DNA of 48,810 nucleotides from Caldilineaceae bacterium (GTDB lineage: Bacteria; Chloroflexota; Anaerolineae; Caldilineales; Caldilineaceae). A program made the position numbers and the translations under genes. The stretch is taken from positions 1 to 48,810 of the forward strand of contig JADLFO010000099.1 in assembly GCA_020845455.1 (NCBI GenBank), read 5' to 3'. Positions within the stretch are counted from its first letter, which is position 1, and each line of letters opens with the position of its first letter. The notes below the pieces were generated by a model. The model ran no database searches, was not told the origin of the DNA, and saw only the letters and a program-made list of their open reading frames with translations. Below are positions 48,697 through 48,810 of this stretch, piece by piece.

Positions 48697-48810
48697 ATGT
48701 TTGAGAACCCAATCCCAAGGAAACGGCACATGAAGATGCTCATGCTTGTGGGGGCGATCTTCGGGACTCTGCTTCTGTTGGCAGCTTGCGGGGGGGGAGG
48801 CGGTGCGCCC
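48697..48810 (+). CDS. Lipoprotein, N-terminal part only
   Basis: The frame opens at ATG 48697, with AAGGA 9 bases upstream, and runs off the window end. Within it a second ATG (48730) has its own AAGGAAA, giving MKMLMLVGAIFG, then LLLLAAC. Either start yields a signal peptide with lipobox LAAC followed by five glycines and GAP, typical of a substrate-binding or surface lipoprotein in this kind of genome. The mature protein lies outside the window, so its function cannot be read. Confidence 0.65.
   Translation, partial: MFENPIPRKRHMKMLMLVGAIFGTLLLLAACGGGGGAP

Noticed and set aside
1..48810. CRISPR arrays, tRNA/rRNA genes, insertion sequences, prophage genes
   Set aside because: I read both strands for regularly spaced repeats, tRNA-like T-arm signatures, transposase or integrase motifs and phage structural genes and found none that could be supported.

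Overview
The window is a GC-rich bacterial chromosome segment, densely coded, with no rRNA, tRNA, prophage, insertion sequence or CRISPR array that I can recognise. The gene set is dominated by carbohydrate, sugar-acid and peptide catabolism. It includes a Tat/lipoprotein sugar-binding protein with MalF/MalG-type permeases but no local ATPase, many Gfo/Idh, SDR, aldo-keto and xylose-isomerase-like enzymes, and a lipoprotein built from META, SH3 and Ig-like domains. This mix suggests a free-living heterotroph, probably Chloroflexota (Caldilinea/Anaerolineae-like). That placement is inference from gene style, not from a marker gene.

Layout. 1-2179 (minus): an enolase-superfamily enzyme, a RarD-like permease and the start of an unknown gene. 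2550-6805 (plus): PIG-L deacetylase, S41 protease-like protein, MFS exporter and alpha/beta hydrolase. 6792-9012: a ROK protein and a Gfo/Idh/MocA oxidoreductase, divergent. 9019-13925 (minus): a tight five-gene operon of GTP cyclohydrolase II fused to a RibD-type reductase domain, a BchC-like dehydrogenase, a 6-pyruvoyltetrahydropterin-synthase-like protein, a GT4 glycosyltransferase and a methyltransferase. This looks like a pathway for a glycosylated, methylated pterin/pyrimidine-type metabolite and is the best candidate for an undescribed system. 13942-14258: a frameshifted gene remnant.

14299-18746 (minus) is a sugar ABC importer plus a TIM-barrel isomerase. Divergently from it, 19219-24073 (plus) encodes a zinc dehydrogenase, a 3-keto-gulonate-6-phosphate-decarboxylase/HPS-like enzyme, a LarA-like (DUF2088) protein, a second TIM-barrel isomerase and an SDR. 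The 472-base gap between the two holds a strong minus-strand promoter overlapped by a 29-bp palindrome. I read the two arms as one uptake and catabolism system for a sugar or sugar acid. Aldo-keto reductases lie at 24083-25045 and 32242-33213.

25371-32176 (plus) holds a solo molybdopterin hydroxylase large subunit, a PLP enzyme of the D-cysteine desulfhydrase/ACC deaminase group, a glyoxalase-like protein, two epimerase-like SDRs and an NHL-repeat protein. 33334-37756 holds a universal stress protein, a VOC protein, a glutaminase and a 14-TM MFS exporter. 37850-44962 (plus) is a peptide-salvage array: PepT, an M20 dipeptidase, a leucyl aminopeptidase, an AbgT-type transporter and an Xaa-Pro peptidase. 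The window ends with two membrane proteins (ZIP-like, TRIC/UPF0126), the META-domain lipoprotein and the start of another lipoprotein.

Starts were often moved inward from the longest open frame where a Shine-Dalgarno sequence or family length decided it; this is stated per gene. All family calls come from reading the sequence, not from searches.
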